A DNA stretch of 64,000 nt from Vibrio sp. STUT-A11. GTDB taxonomy: Bacteria; Pseudomonadota; Gammaproteobacteria; Enterobacterales; Vibrionaceae. The stretch is taken from the NCBI RefSeq assembly GCF_026000435.1, contig NZ_AP026763.1, positions 1,178,001 through 1,242,000 of the forward strand, given 5' to 3'. The position numbers and the translations under genes were made by a program. Every line of letters starts with the position of its first letter. The stretch's first letter is position 1. The notes under the pieces were generated by a model. It was given only the letters and a program-made list of their open reading frames with translations, made no database searches and was not told the origin of the DNA. Of the stretch, positions 35,518 through 44,925 are shown piece by piece.

Positions 35518-36324
35518 TTATTTTTGAGTTGCTGCCTTCATTGCCGAAACAAACTCACTAAGCTTGTCCAGCATAATTTGTGGCTGCTCAACATTGGTCT
35601 CGATAATTTTAACCACTGCAGAACCAGAAATTGCACCCGCAGCACCAGCCTCTATTGCCTGTTTCACTTGTTCTGGCTCAGAGATACCGAAGCCAAGTAA
35701 TGCTGGTGGAGCATCGAACTGGTTCAGTCTCTCTAACAACTGTCCAACAGGCATATTTGCCTTCGTTTCTGTCCCTGTCACACCCGCGCGTGAAAGCAAG
35801 TAGGTATACCCGCCACTCAATTCTGCAACTTGTTCTAAGGTTTCATCACTGGCTGTTGGCGGCGCAATAAAGATCGGATGAATGCCAAACTTCTCTGCTG
35901 CTGCGACGAACTCTGCGCTTTCATTGGTTGGTACATCAGCAATCAGAACAGAGTCGATACCCGCTTTGGCACAGTGTTCGTAAAAGTTCTCAATACCACG
36001 CGAGTAAACTAAGTTCGCGTACATCAATAGACCAATAGGCAGTTCTGGGTATTGGGCGCGAATCTTGCCGATTTGCTCAAAGCAGATACTTGGGGTTGCA
36101 CCAGACTCAAGTGCGCGTTTATTTGCTCCCTGGATTGTCGGGCCATCTGCAAGTGGGTCGGAGAATGGAATACCTAACTCAAGCGCGTCAGCACCTGATT
36201 CAACCAAGGTCTCCATAATCTTGTATGACTGCTCAGCATTTGGATCACCTACCGTTACGAACGGTACAAACGCGCCTTGCTTCTTTTCGTTCAGGCGAGC
36301 AAACATCTTCTCATAACGACTCAT
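35518..36324 (-). CDS. trpA: Tryptophan synthase alpha subunit
   Basis: A 268-residue TIM-barrel enzyme that splits indole-3-glycerol phosphate into indole and glyceraldehyde 3-phosphate. The catalytic Glu is in ALELGIPFSDP and the catalytic Asp in DPLADGPTIQ. The phosphate-binding loops near the C-terminus are present (LLGFGISEP and GAISGSAVVK). The ATG overlaps the trpB stop by one base, so the two subunits are coupled. Last gene of the operon. Confidence 0.97.
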   Translation of the reverse strand: MSRYEKMFARLNEKKQGAFVPFVTVGDPNAEQSYKIMETLVESGADALELGIPFSDPLADGPTIQGANKRALESGATPSICFEQIGKIRAQYPELPIGLLMYANLVYSRGIENFYEHCAKAGIDSVLIADVPTNESAEFVAAAEKFGIHPIFIAPPTASDETLEQVAELSGGYTYLLSRAGVTGTETKANMPVGQLLERLNQFDAPPALLGFGISEPEQVKQAIEAGAAGAISGSAVVKIIETNVEQPQIMLDKLSEFVSAMKAATQK

Positions 36325-37514
36325 TAGATCACTCCTTTTTCTTCTAGGATGGCGTTTACGGTGAAGATGTCTTTGTCACCACGACCGGATAAATTGACGA
36401 CTAAAAGCTGCTCTTTTTCTGGATTTTCGCGAGCCATACGCAACGCGTGTGCAAGTGCGTGAGACGATTCAAGTGCCGCAATGATACCTTCACTACGCGC
36501 AATTTCCTGGAAAGCATCCAAGGCTTCATCATCGGTTACATTGGCGTATTCCGCGCGGCCAATGGAATTCAAGTAAGCGTGCTGAGGCCCGACAGATGGA
36601 AAATCAAGACCAGCAGAAACGGAGTAGGACTCTTCGATCTGTCCGTTTTCATCTTGCATGATTGGCGCTTTCATACCGAAATAAATACCTGTCTTACCGT
36701 GTTTCAACGGCGCACCGTGTTGGTCGGTATCGATACCTTTACCGGCAGGCTCTACACCAATAAGGCGAACACTTTTTTCTTCAATGAAATCAGCAAACAT
36801 ACCAATGGCGTTAGAGCCACCGCCAACACAAGCGATAACTGCATCTGGAAGACGTCCTTCACGAGCCAGAATCTGGTTCTTGGTTTCTTCACCAATCATG
36901 CGTTGGAATTCGCGAACGATAGTTGGGAACGGGTGAGGGCCCGCTGCCGTACCAAGCAGGTAGTGCGCTTCTTCGTACGTTGCTGACCAGTCACGCAGAG
37001 CTTCATTACACGCATCTTTAAGTGTTGCCGAACCAGAATGAACCGGAATGACTTCAGCGCCCATGAGTTTCATACGGAATACGTTTGGGCTTTGTCGCTC
37101 AACGTCTTTCGCACCCATATACACACGGCATTTAAGACCAAGTAGTGCACATGCAAGTGCGGTCGCAACCCCGTGTTGACCCGCACCGGTTTCAGCAATA
37201 ATTTCTTTCTTGCCCATGCGCTTAGCGAGTAGAGCTTGGCCTAGCACCTGGTTAGTTTTGTGTGCGCCGCCGTGGAGTAAGTCTTCACGCTTTAGGTAAA
37301 GTTTGGTTTTTGTACCTTTAGTTAAGTTGCGAGTAAGCGTCAGCGCCGTAGGGCGACCTGCGTATTCCTGCAGAAGTGTCATGAATTCGCTACGGAACTC
37401 TGGATCTTCCTGTGCATCAATAAACGCTTGCTCTAGTTGCTCCAATGCAGGAACCAGGATTTGCGGAACGTACTGACCGCCATATTCGCCAAAGTAGGCA
37501 TTCAGTTTTGCCAT
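36324..37514 (-). CDS. trpB: Tryptophan synthase beta subunit
   Basis: A 396-residue PLP enzyme that joins indole and serine to make tryptophan. The Schiff-base lysine is in GGAHKTNQVLGQA, the catalytic Glu in ETGAGQHG and the phosphate loop is CVGGGSNAIG. The ATG at 37514 (MAKLNAYFG) is the family start; AAGGA lies upstream. Longer in-frame starts reach into the trpCF-trpB gap and are not needed. Confidence 0.97.
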   Translation of the reverse strand: MAKLNAYFGEYGGQYVPQILVPALEQLEQAFIDAQEDPEFRSEFMTLLQEYAGRPTALTLTRNLTKGTKTKLYLKREDLLHGGAHKTNQVLGQALLAKRMGKKEIIAETGAGQHGVATALACALLGLKCRVYMGAKDVERQSPNVFRMKLMGAEVIPVHSGSATLKDACNEALRDWSATYEEAHYLLGTAAGPHPFPTIVREFQRMIGEETKNQILAREGRLPDAVIACVGGGSNAIGMFADFIEEKSVRLIGVEPAGKGIDTDQHGAPLKHGKTGIYFGMKAPIMQDENGQIEESYSVSAGLDFPSVGPQHAYLNSIGRAEYANVTDDEALDAFQEIARSEGIIAALESSHALAHALRMARENPEKEQLLVVNLSGRGDKDIFTVNAILEEKGVI

Positions 37515-37554
37515 CGTGATAGTCCTTCTCGTAATTTTTTTGCTACGAATAATT

Positions 37555-38994
37555 CTAGTAGTTGCGAATTGCGTTAAACGCGGCCTGCAACTTCTGTGCA
37601 TCTTTTTTACCTGGCGCGCTTTCTACACCAGAGTTTAAATCTAATCCCAAGCAACCTAGTGACGCTGCTTGTTGAGCATTCTCAGGCGACAGTCCACCTG
37701 CTAACATGATTTGACTTGGGTCGCCGATAAGAGACCAGTCGAAAACTTGTCCGGTACCACCAGATTGATTCCCTACTTGTGCATCCAATAGGTGGCGATC
37801 AACGTTTTCAGCAAGCAAAGTTGGCGCGCTCTCTTTGACGCCATACGCTTTCCAAACTTCAACGCCAGCAGGAAGTTCAGCTTTTAACTGGTTGACGTAG
37901 CTTTGATCTTCAGCGCCATGCAATTGAACGGCTTTTAAACCAAGCGATGTCACAATGGCAGCCACAAAATCAATCTCATGATTTTGGAACACGCCTACGT
38001 ATTGAAGTGGTGCGCCACTCATTGTCAGTCGAGCCGTCTCTAAATCCACCGCTCGTTTAGACTGTTCGACAAAAATCAGCCCGCCGAATACCGCTCCCGC
38101 TTTATAAGCTTTTGCTGCATCGTCAGGGTGGGTTAAACCACAAACCTTATTTTCACCCAATGTGACTTTACGAACTGCGAGATCCAGATTGTCTTCGGAC
38201 ATAAGCGAACTGCCAATCAGGAACCCGTCTGCGTAAGCTGCTAAATCTCGAACCTGTTGGTGTGTGTAAATGCCTGACTCTGAAATCACGGTGGCTTTTG
38301 GCGCGAGTTTTCGAATCAACGGTGCTAACTCTTTGGTACGGTTAAGATCAGTACTCAAGTCACGTAAGTTACGGTTGTTGATACCGATAACCAGGGCTCC
38401 CAAATCAACCGCACGGTGCAGTTCTTCTTCGTTGCTGACTTCTGTCAGAATGCCCATGTTGAGGCTGTGTGCCACTTCGGCTAACGCTTTGTACTCTTCA
38501 TCATTGAGCACAGACAGCATCAATAAGACAGCGTCAGCCCCGTAGTGACGTGCCAGGTAAACTTGGTACGTGTCCACCATGAAATCTTTACATATCACCG
38601 GCTGAGTGACCTGATTGCGCACTTGCGGAATAAAGTCGAAGTTGCCCTGAAAGTATTTCTCGTCAGTTAAAACGGAAATGGCATCAGCATGATTGTTGTA
38701 AACCGATGCGATGTAATCCAGGTCAAAGTTATTTCTTATAAGCCCTTTTGAAGGTGAGGCTTTTTTACACTCAGTAATAAACACGGTTTTATCACTACTA
38801 AGCGCATCGTAGAAGCTACGATCTGAAGGTTCTAAATCGGATTGGAAAGTACTCAAATGCTGAGAAGCTTTGCGTTCTGCGACCCACTGATATTTGTCGC
38901 GAACGATCTTAGCGAGTACTTCCGCCATTTCTGCTTCTTTTTTTGACACGTGCTCAGAAAGGTTGTCAGCTTTTTGAGTGTTGAAATCCGTCAT
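37555..38994 (-). CDS. trpCF: Bifunctional indole-3-glycerol phosphate synthase / phosphoribosylanthranilate isomerase
   Basis: A 479-residue fusion of two TIM barrels that catalyse consecutive steps. The N-terminal TrpC barrel has ITECKKASPSKG and ISESGIYTHQQV. The C-terminal TrpF barrel has KVCGLTHPDDA, FVEQSKRAV and DLNSGVE. The ATG at 38994 (MTDFNTQK) with AAGGA upstream is preferred. An earlier in-frame start at 39024 would overlap trpD by 17 nt, and a Met at about residue 23 is another option. The TrpCF fusion is normal in Gammaproteobacteria. Confidence 0.95.
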   Translation of the reverse strand: MTDFNTQKADNLSEHVSKKEAEMAEVLAKIVRDKYQWVAERKASQHLSTFQSDLEPSDRSFYDALSSDKTVFITECKKASPSKGLIRNNFDLDYIASVYNNHADAISVLTDEKYFQGNFDFIPQVRNQVTQPVICKDFMVDTYQVYLARHYGADAVLLMLSVLNDEEYKALAEVAHSLNMGILTEVSNEEELHRAVDLGALVIGINNRNLRDLSTDLNRTKELAPLIRKLAPKATVISESGIYTHQQVRDLAAYADGFLIGSSLMSEDNLDLAVRKVTLGENKVCGLTHPDDAAKAYKAGAVFGGLIFVEQSKRAVDLETARLTMSGAPLQYVGVFQNHEIDFVAAIVTSLGLKAVQLHGAEDQSYVNQLKAELPAGVEVWKAYGVKESAPTLLAENVDRHLLDAQVGNQSGGTGQVFDWSLIGDPSQIMLAGGLSPENAQQAASLGCLGLDLNSGVESAPGKKDAQKLQAAFNAIRNY

Positions 38995-39007
38995 CTTGAT
39001 TATGTCC

Positions 39008-40006
39008 TTAAGCGTGTGCGGCAAGCTGCTGAACTAACTGGTAAGCCTTGCCTGAATTCATTGCCTCAATCGCTTGTTGCGTGTTGGCTTTTAAATCTTC
39101 GTGACCGAACAGACGCATGAGCAATGCAACGTTCGCAGCGACAGCACCTAGCTGAGCATCGGTTCCTTTTCCTGTGAGAATGTTAGTGATGATTGCTTTG
39201 TTCTCTTCAGGATCGCCACCTTTGATCGCTGCTAGTGGGTGTGTCTCTAAGCCGAAGTCGTCAGGGCTCAGTGTGTACTCGACAATTTGACCGTCTTTGA
39301 TCTCTGCCACTGTGGTTGGTCCATGAATAGCAACTTCATCCAAACCACTACCGTGCACCACTGCTGCGCGCTTCATACCCATTTGTAGCATGGTTTCTGC
39401 GATAGGACGAACTAGTTCTTCGCTGTAAACGCCCATTAATTCAATATTAGGGTGCGCTGGGTTAATCAATGGGCCGAGAATATTGAAGATCGTGCGTGTT
39501 TTCATCGTTTGACGTACTGGCATCGCATGACGCACGCCACCGTGGTATTGAGGGGCAAACAGAAATGCCACGCCAATTTCGTCCATGGCTTTACGCGTGT
39601 CTTCAGGGCTCATGGCAAGGTTGATGCCGAAAGAGTCCAATAGATCAGAAGAGCCTGACTTACTGGATACACTGCGGTTGCCGTGTTTGGCGACTTTCAA
39701 ACCGCAAGCCGCAGCGACAAATGCTGCCGTGGTGGAAATGTTGATAGTATCGTGACCATCGCCACCAGTGCCGACAATATCGGCAAAGTCATACTCAGGA
39801 CTCGGAAACGGCTTTGCGTTGGCGAGCAGGGCTTTTGCTGCGCCGGAAATCTCGTCAGGCGTTTCGCCTTTAATCTTGAGTGCCGTTAGCGCTGATGCCA
39901 TCAAAATTGGGTCGAGTTCACCACGAATAATGGTGTCGAACAGTTGCTGACTTTCTTCTTGAGTCAAAGCCTGTTGGTCATAAAGTTTGTTGATAATCGC
40001 TTCCAT
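39008..40006 (-). CDS. trpD: Anthranilate phosphoribosyltransferase
   Basis: A 332-residue enzyme that transfers phosphoribose from PRPP to anthranilate. The PRPP-binding motif GTGGDGHDTINIST, the KHGNRSVSSKSGSSD segment and the second metal site are present. The ATG at 40006 has GAGAGGAA just upstream. It is separate from trpG, unlike the E. coli TrpGD fusion. Confidence 0.96.
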   Translation of the reverse strand: MEAIINKLYDQQALTQEESQQLFDTIIRGELDPILMASALTALKIKGETPDEISGAAKALLANAKPFPSPEYDFADIVGTGGDGHDTINISTTAAFVAAACGLKVAKHGNRSVSSKSGSSDLLDSFGINLAMSPEDTRKAMDEIGVAFLFAPQYHGGVRHAMPVRQTMKTRTIFNILGPLINPAHPNIELMGVYSEELVRPIAETMLQMGMKRAAVVHGSGLDEVAIHGPTTVAEIKDGQIVEYTLSPDDFGLETHPLAAIKGGDPEENKAIITNILTGKGTDAQLGAVAANVALLMRLFGHEDLKANTQQAIEAMNSGKAYQLVQQLAAHA

Positions 40007-40025
40007 AATTCCTCTCCCTATTTCT

Positions 40026-40616
40026 TTATGCATTGTTTTTCTCAAGCGCCCATTCGATAGCATTGGCTAATAGGGTTGCTCCATAAGTGGTCATGATTGA
40101 TTCCGGGTGGAACTGGAATCCGCAAACTTTATCTTGCTCGTGTACCACTGACATGGTTAATCCATCCACTTCAGCGGTAATGGTCAGCGTTTCTGGAACA
40201 GAGGTTGCGACCAATGAGTGATAACGGGCAATGGCCAGTGGTGATGGCAAATTGGCGTAAGTGGCGTGATTGTCATGTTCCATCATCGACACTTTGCCGT
40301 GAATGATCTCACCTGCGCCCGCAACCGTGCCACCATAGGCTTCAACGATAGCTTGATGGCCAAGACAGATGCCGATCATTGGTACTTTGCCTTTCATGCG
40401 CTGAATTAAGTCTGGCATTGAGCCCGCTTCAGAAGGAGCCCCCGGACCTGGAGAGAGCAGAACAACTGGGTTTTCTAGCTCATTGACCGCGTCTTCTATG
40501 GTCTCGGCAGCAATGTTATTACGGTAAATGGTGACGGAATGACCAAGCGACCGAAATTGATCAACCAAGTTATAGGTAAAAGAGTCAAAGTTATCGATAA
40601 ATATAATGTTAGCCAT
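40026..40616 (-). CDS. trpG: Anthranilate synthase component II (glutamine amidotransferase)
   Basis: A 196-residue class I glutamine amidotransferase that supplies ammonia to TrpE. The catalytic Cys is in GICLGHQAI, and the His-Glu pair is in FQFHPESIMT; the oxyanion region LSPGPGAP is present. It follows trpE by 6 nt and precedes trpD as an independent gene. Confidence 0.96.
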   Translation of the reverse strand: MANIIFIDNFDSFTYNLVDQFRSLGHSVTIYRNNIAAETIEDAVNELENPVVLLSPGPGAPSEAGSMPDLIQRMKGKVPMIGICLGHQAIVEAYGGTVAGAGEIIHGKVSMMEHDNHATYANLPSPLAIARYHSLVATSVPETLTITAEVDGLTMSVVHEQDKVCGFQFHPESIMTTYGATLLANAIEWALEKNNA

Positions 40617-40622
40617 GCTCTG

Positions 40623-42203
40623 CTACTCCTCCTTCTTTGTAGGTTGAGAATGGGCTGCTTGAATAGCAGAAATAACGGCTTGTGCCTTACCACGGGTTTC
40701 GTCCGCTTCCGCTTGTGGATCTGAATCGAAAACTACCCCTGCACCTGCTTGTACTTGGGCGATACCGTTTTCAACATACGCAGAGCGAATCACGATACAA
40801 GTATCTAGCGTGCCTTCTCCGGTTAGGTAGCCAACCGCACCGCCATAGCTTCCGCGGCGAACACCTTCCACGTCACGAATTAACTGCATAGCACGAATTT
40901 TTGGCGCGCCTGTCAGTGTGCCCATATTCATGCTTGCCTGATAAGCATGCAGGGCGTCTAAATCTTCGCGTAATTGACCGACGACGCGTGAAACTAAATG
41001 CATCACGTGGCTGTAACGGTCTACCTTGAGTAGATCAGCCACATAGCGGGTGCCAGCCGTAGATATACGTGCGACGTCGTTACGTGCCAGGTCAACTAGC
41101 ATCATGTGTTCTGCGTTTTCTTTCATGTCGGTACGCAGTTCAAGTTCGATACGGCTGTCGAGATCGAAATCGATTTCTCCATTCGGGCGCTTACCGCGGC
41201 GGCGAGTGCCTGCGATTGGGTAAATCTCAACCTGATTGGTGTCGGTTTCGTACTTCAAAGCACTTTCTGGCGAAGCGCCAAATAGAGTGAATAACTCATC
41301 TTGCATGTAGAACATGTATGGGCTCGGGTTGCTCTTCTTCAGCTCTTTGTATGCCGCTAGTGGGGAAGGGCACGGAAGTGTGAAACGGCGAGAAGGAACA
41401 ACCTGGAATATATCCCCTTTCACTACGTACTCTTTTAAATCACTGACAATCTGACAGAAGTCTTCATCCGAGATGCTTGGTTGAGCTGTCACATCAGTCA
41501 GTTTAGCCGCACTAGGCAGATGCTTAGGTGCGCTACACTGTTCGCCGATTTCTGCAATGCGAGCTTCTAAGGTTGCTTGTTGTGAGTTATCGACAAATAG
41601 CGTTGCTTGCAAATGACAAGACTCAGTCTGATGGTCAACGACGAGTAGAGTCTCGGCTACGTAAAAAACGTAATCTGGACATTGATTGGTCGCATCTGCA
41701 TGACCCAAAGGTTCGAAACTTGCCACTAAGTCGTAAGCGAATAAACCACCGAGGAAAATCGCGTGCTTATCTTTATCTGCTAGATCAAAACTGTGTTGAA
41801 CCAAACGCAGTGCATCAAACGAAGATGCTTCACGTAAACGCGAATCTTCATCCAGAGAGTCGCATGGATGGGCAAATTCTAGGGTGAGAGTCTCACCATC
41901 AAATTGAGAGCTGACGTCATCGCGTACGTTCTTGTAAAGATGATCAAGCAAGTTTTTACCGTTGTCGGTCAACGCATGCATGGTCACGGTATGGTCAAAA
42001 CAAACGATGCGAACCGCAGAGTCGACAATCAACAGCGACTTTAGATCCTGTTTCGATTCGATTTCCGCAGATTCCAGAAGTAAGCTATCCGTCTTGTTTT
42101 CACATAGGGTGTGAAACAAGCGGGTTGGGTCTTGAGTGTAAGGAACAGAAGCCGTTAACACTTCCAGTTGTCCAAGATTCTTTATTTCAATGGCCTTGTT
42201 CAC
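40623..42203 (-). CDS. trpE: Anthranilate synthase component I
   Basis: A 526-residue chorismate-using enzyme, the first committed step to tryptophan. The tryptophan feedback site is kept (LLLESAEIESK), as are the C-terminal catalytic motifs (PIAGTRRRGK, TLTGAPKIRAM, GGAVGYL, QAGAGVV). It starts with GTG at 42203, preceded by AAGGAGG. Expression is set by the TrpR operator and the attenuator upstream. Confidence 0.97.
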   Translation of the reverse strand: MNKAIEIKNLGQLEVLTASVPYTQDPTRLFHTLCENKTDSLLLESAEIESKQDLKSLLIVDSAVRIVCFDHTVTMHALTDNGKNLLDHLYKNVRDDVSSQFDGETLTLEFAHPCDSLDEDSRLREASSFDALRLVQHSFDLADKDKHAIFLGGLFAYDLVASFEPLGHADATNQCPDYVFYVAETLLVVDHQTESCHLQATLFVDNSQQATLEARIAEIGEQCSAPKHLPSAAKLTDVTAQPSISDEDFCQIVSDLKEYVVKGDIFQVVPSRRFTLPCPSPLAAYKELKKSNPSPYMFYMQDELFTLFGASPESALKYETDTNQVEIYPIAGTRRRGKRPNGEIDFDLDSRIELELRTDMKENAEHMMLVDLARNDVARISTAGTRYVADLLKVDRYSHVMHLVSRVVGQLREDLDALHAYQASMNMGTLTGAPKIRAMQLIRDVEGVRRGSYGGAVGYLTGEGTLDTCIVIRSAYVENGIAQVQAGAGVVFDSDPQAEADETRGKAQAVISAIQAAHSQPTKKEE

Positions 42204-42327
42204 AAGACCTCCTTATAGCTATTTTAATCTTCCTGCCGAACATAGTGGCATAAACCAGGCATAGGCCCAATTAAGAGTTTACGAGATCCGGTTAATGTTT
42301 AAGCAGTTGAACGTAAAAAGGGCGAAA

Positions 42328-42358
42328 AATAAAAAGCCCGCTTTGGCAGCGGGCTTTT
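42328..42358 (-). terminator. trp attenuator
   Basis: On the minus strand AAAAGCCCGC pairs with GCGGGCTTTT around a short loop and is followed by TATTTTT. It lies between the Trp-rich leader peptide and trpE, as in classical transcription attenuation. Confidence 0.9.
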
Positions 42359-42377
42359 AAACGTTTGAATTTCTTAA

Positions 42378-42503
42378 CTAGAAGTACACGTTTGCCCACC
42401 AAGAACTTGTCCAAGTGCGCCACCAAGCAACGTCTGCCGAGCTTGTCTTATTCAGACAAACTGCAACTTTCGCTTTTTGGTTTTGCTTCAATTCTTGTAA
42501 CAT
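42378..42503 (-). CDS. trpL: trp operon leader peptide
   Basis: A 41-codon leader (ATG at 42503, TAG at 42380-42378) with five Trp codons: Trp27-Trp28, Trp31 and Trp35-Trp36. Ribosome stalling at these codons when charged tRNA-Trp is short should favour the antiterminator and allow reading into trpE. It is longer than the 14-residue E. coli leader, with the Trp codons near the end. The attenuator hairpin begins about 20 nt after the stop. Confidence 0.92.
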   Translation of the reverse strand: MLQELKQNQKAKVAVCLNKTSSADVAWWRTWTSSWWANVYF

Positions 42504-42534
42504 AGTGAGCCTTGAATAATGTGTTCTGTATTTG

Positions 42535-42569
42535 TGTACTAGTTAACTAGTGCGGAGATAAAAAGTCAA
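42535..42569 (-). promoter_or_regulatory. trp promoter and TrpR operator
   Basis: Read on the minus strand: -35 TTGACT (42569-42564), a 17-bp spacer and -10 TTAACT (42546-42541). The -10 is embedded in the palindrome ACTAGTTAACTAGT (42538-42551), which matches the E. coli trp operator core. TrpR bound to tryptophan should block the promoter. The divergent rnm gene starts 30 nt from the -35. Confidence 0.95.
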
Positions 42570-42598
42570 CCCCAAAACAGCATTAAAACGATAAAAAT

Positions 42599-43468
42599 AT
42601 GAGAATTGATTTACATAGCCATACCACAGCCTCTGATGGCCGACTGGAACCGAAAGATTTAGTGGATAGGGCACTGAGTTTTGATATCGAAGTTTTGGCG
42701 ATTACAGACCATGATACCGTTGACGGTTTATTGCCTGCGAAACAGTATGTAGAAGAGAATCAGTTGCCGATACAAATCATCAATGGCATCGAAATCTCAA
42801 CCGTTTGGCAAAATAAAGATATCCATATCGTGGGTCTGAATATTGACCCCGATAATCCAGCATTGAAGACGCTCATTGAACAACAAAAACAGCATCGAAT
42901 CACTCGTTCAGAGTTGATCGCATCGCGTCTGCAGAAAGCAACCCGTGAAGGCGTTCTGGAAGAGGTACAGCAGATTGCAGGTGATGCGCCAATTACACGT
43001 GCCCATTTCGCGAAATGGTTGGTGGACAATGGCTTCGCTAAAAATATGCAAATGGTGTTCAAAAAGTTCCTAACGCGTAACAACCCTGGTTATGTGCCAC
43101 CGAATTGGTGTTCGATGAAAGATGCGATAGATGCCATTCACGCTGCTGGTGGCCACGCGGTGTTAGCTCATCCGGGTCGATATCAGTTGACAGCAAAGTG
43201 GATTAAGCGTCTTCTTGCGGCATTCGCGGAAGCAAATGGTGACGCGATGGAAGTCGCTCAGCCACAACAAGCACAACAAGAAAGACGCAATCTGGCGGAT
43301 TATGCTATACAATACAAACTATTAGCGTCCCAAGGTAGCGACTTTCACTATCCGTCTCCTTGGATGGAGTTGGGTCGAAACCTCTGGTTGCCGTCAGGCG
43401 TAGAACCAGTTTGGAAAGATTGGGGCATTGACCCTTCGTTGGATCGCAACGAAGTCCATGCTCCATAA
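42599..43468 (+). CDS. rnm: PHP-domain phosphoesterase, RNase AM (YciV/TrpH)
   Basis: A 289-residue PHP-family metalloenzyme. Metal-binding motifs are visible: DLHSHTTASDG, ITDHDTVDG, NGIEIST, the later AHPGR and the terminal GSDFHYP. E. coli YciV is a 5'-3' exoribonuclease that trims 5S and other rRNA ends; the same role is inferred. The gene is divergent from trp as in E. coli (hence the old name trpH) and is followed by yciO. Confidence 0.92.
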   Translation: MRIDLHSHTTASDGRLEPKDLVDRALSFDIEVLAITDHDTVDGLLPAKQYVEENQLPIQIINGIEISTVWQNKDIHIVGLNIDPDNPALKTLIEQQKQHRITRSELIASRLQKATREGVLEEVQQIAGDAPITRAHFAKWLVDNGFAKNMQMVFKKFLTRNNPGYVPPNWCSMKDAIDAIHAAGGHAVLAHPGRYQLTAKWIKRLLAAFAEANGDAMEVAQPQQAQQERRNLADYAIQYKLLASQGSDFHYPSPWMELGRNLWLPSGVEPVWKDWGIDPSLDRNEVHAP

Positions 43469-43506
43469 GGATATAGAGCCGAGAGGCTCGATAATGAGGA
43501 ATTACA

Positions 43507-44127
43507 ATGAGCCAGTTTTTTTACGTTCATCCAGAAAACCCACAGGCTCGCTTGATTAATCAAGCAGTAGCAATCATTCGTAACGGCGGTGTCGTGGTTT
43601 ACCCAACCGATTCGGGTTACGCACTTGGCTGTCAACTGGAAAACAAACAGGCGTTAGAACGTATCTGTCAAATTCGTCGCTTGGACGATAAGCACAACTT
43701 CACGTTGTTATGCAGAGATTTATCCGAGATTTCGCTGTACGCACGCGTAGACAACGGCGCATTTCGATTACTGAAAAATAATACTCCGGGGCCTTACACA
43801 TTCATCTTCAAAGGTACAAAAGAAGTGCCTCGTCGTTTAATGAATGCAAAGCGTAAAACCATCGGTATCCGTGTTCCTGATAACCAAATCGCGCTTGATC
43901 TTTTGGAAGCATTGGGTGAGCCTTTGATGTCTACGTCGTTGATTTTGCCTAACAGTGACGTAGCTGAATCTGATCCAGAAGATATCCGTGACAAGTTAGA
44001 ACATGCGGTTGACGTAATACTTAACGGCGGTTATTTAGGTGAACAACCGTCAACGGTTATCGACTTTAGTGAAGGTGACCCTGTCGTGGTTCGTCTTGGT
44101 TCGGGTGACCCTGCGCCATTTGAATAA
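43507..44127 (+). CDS. yciO: Sua5/YciO/YrdC-family protein YciO
   Basis: A 206-residue member of the threonylcarbamoyl-AMP synthase superfamily. It has the ATP/threonine-binding KxR-like region (QIRRLDDKHNFTLLC), the PTDSGYALGC loop and the C-terminal STVIDF motif. YciO is a paralogue of TsaC with weak or uncertain tRNA-modification activity. It lies 38 nt after rnm and ends in a strong terminator. Confidence 0.92.
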   Translation: MSQFFYVHPENPQARLINQAVAIIRNGGVVVYPTDSGYALGCQLENKQALERICQIRRLDDKHNFTLLCRDLSEISLYARVDNGAFRLLKNNTPGPYTFIFKGTKEVPRRLMNAKRKTIGIRVPDNQIALDLLEALGEPLMSTSLILPNSDVAESDPEDIRDKLEHAVDVILNGGYLGEQPSTVIDFSEGDPVVVRLGSGDPAPFE

Positions 44128-44150
44128 GTGTGGTGGTAGCTTGATGTGAT

Positions 44151-44178
44151 AAAGGAGGCAGAGGTGCCTCCTTTTTTG
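44151..44178. terminator. Terminator between yciO and the RTX gene
   Basis: AAAGGAGGCA / TGCCTCCTTT stem with a GAGG loop, followed by T residues. The upstream side is A-rich enough to work weakly in the other direction too. Confidence 0.85.
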
Positions 44179-44214
44179 TGTCTAGTGTATCGATTCGAAA
44201 ACGAAGTAAATTCT

Positions 44215-44925
44215 TTAAGCGAACTCGAAAAGATCGATACCTTTGTGCTCCGCATAGTCAATATAATTTGATGTGATTCCGTTTAACGTCACTTCAACAT
44301 TGTATTCATCGCTGGAGAATACCGCCCAGCCGCATTCGTTGTATGAAAGCGTCAGATCATCGGCGGAATCGAGGAACGTATCGCGAATGCCGTCATCATT
44401 GGTATCACGCCCGAAATCAAACACCAATTTATCGTGGAAAATATTAAAATCCAGAACTTCTGCTTTCACATCGATGTCATTGGAAGAAACGGGTTGGTCG
44501 GGAACACCAATCGCCATACGGTTGGTAAAAACAAAGGAATCTTTGCCAAGCCCCCCACTTAGAACGGACTCACCATCACCGATAACAATGGTGTCACTTC
44601 CCCAACCGCCGCTGATGAAGTTATTCCCTGAATAATCAAAAATAATGTCGTCTCCGAATCCACCATATAGAGAATCATTTCCTAAACCACCCGATAGGTA
44701 GTCATCACCGAAACCACCAGAGACAAAATCATTTCCCCGCCCACCAAATAAGCGATCTTCATTCCAGCCGCCGAAGATATAATCATCACCATCGAAGCCG
44801 ACAAAATTATCTTTACCGCCAAAACCGAAGAAGATGTCGCTCGTATCCGAGCCATTTGTTCCCTTTATATTGTCATCGTCGCAGGTACCAAATATCCAAT
44901 TGAGGGTAATCCCTATGTTTGACAT
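44215..44925 (-). CDS. Free-standing RTX-type calcium-binding repeat protein
   Basis: A 236-residue acidic protein made mostly of glycine/aspartate-rich nonapeptides of the RTX type (for example GGRGNDFVS and GGFGDDYLS). About ten occur in tandem from about 30 to 130. The C-terminal part (about 150-236) resembles the post-repeat region of serralysin-type proteins and ends in a short acidic-hydrophobic stretch (DLFEFA), as in type I secretion signals. There is no signal peptide, protease, lipase or adhesin domain, and no type I transporter gene nearby. It probably binds calcium outside the cell; the function is unknown. Confidence 0.8.
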   Translation of the reverse strand: MSNIGITLNWIFGTCDDDNIKGTNGSDTSDIFFGFGGKDNFVGFDGDDYIFGGWNEDRLFGGRGNDFVSGGFGDDYLSGGLGNDSLYGGFGDDIIFDYSGNNFISGGWGSDTIVIGDGESVLSGGLGKDSFVFTNRMAIGVPDQPVSSNDIDVKAEVLDFNIFHDKLVFDFGRDTNDDGIRDTFLDSADDLTLSYNECGWAVFSSDEYNVEVTLNGITSNYIDYAEHKGIDLFEFA

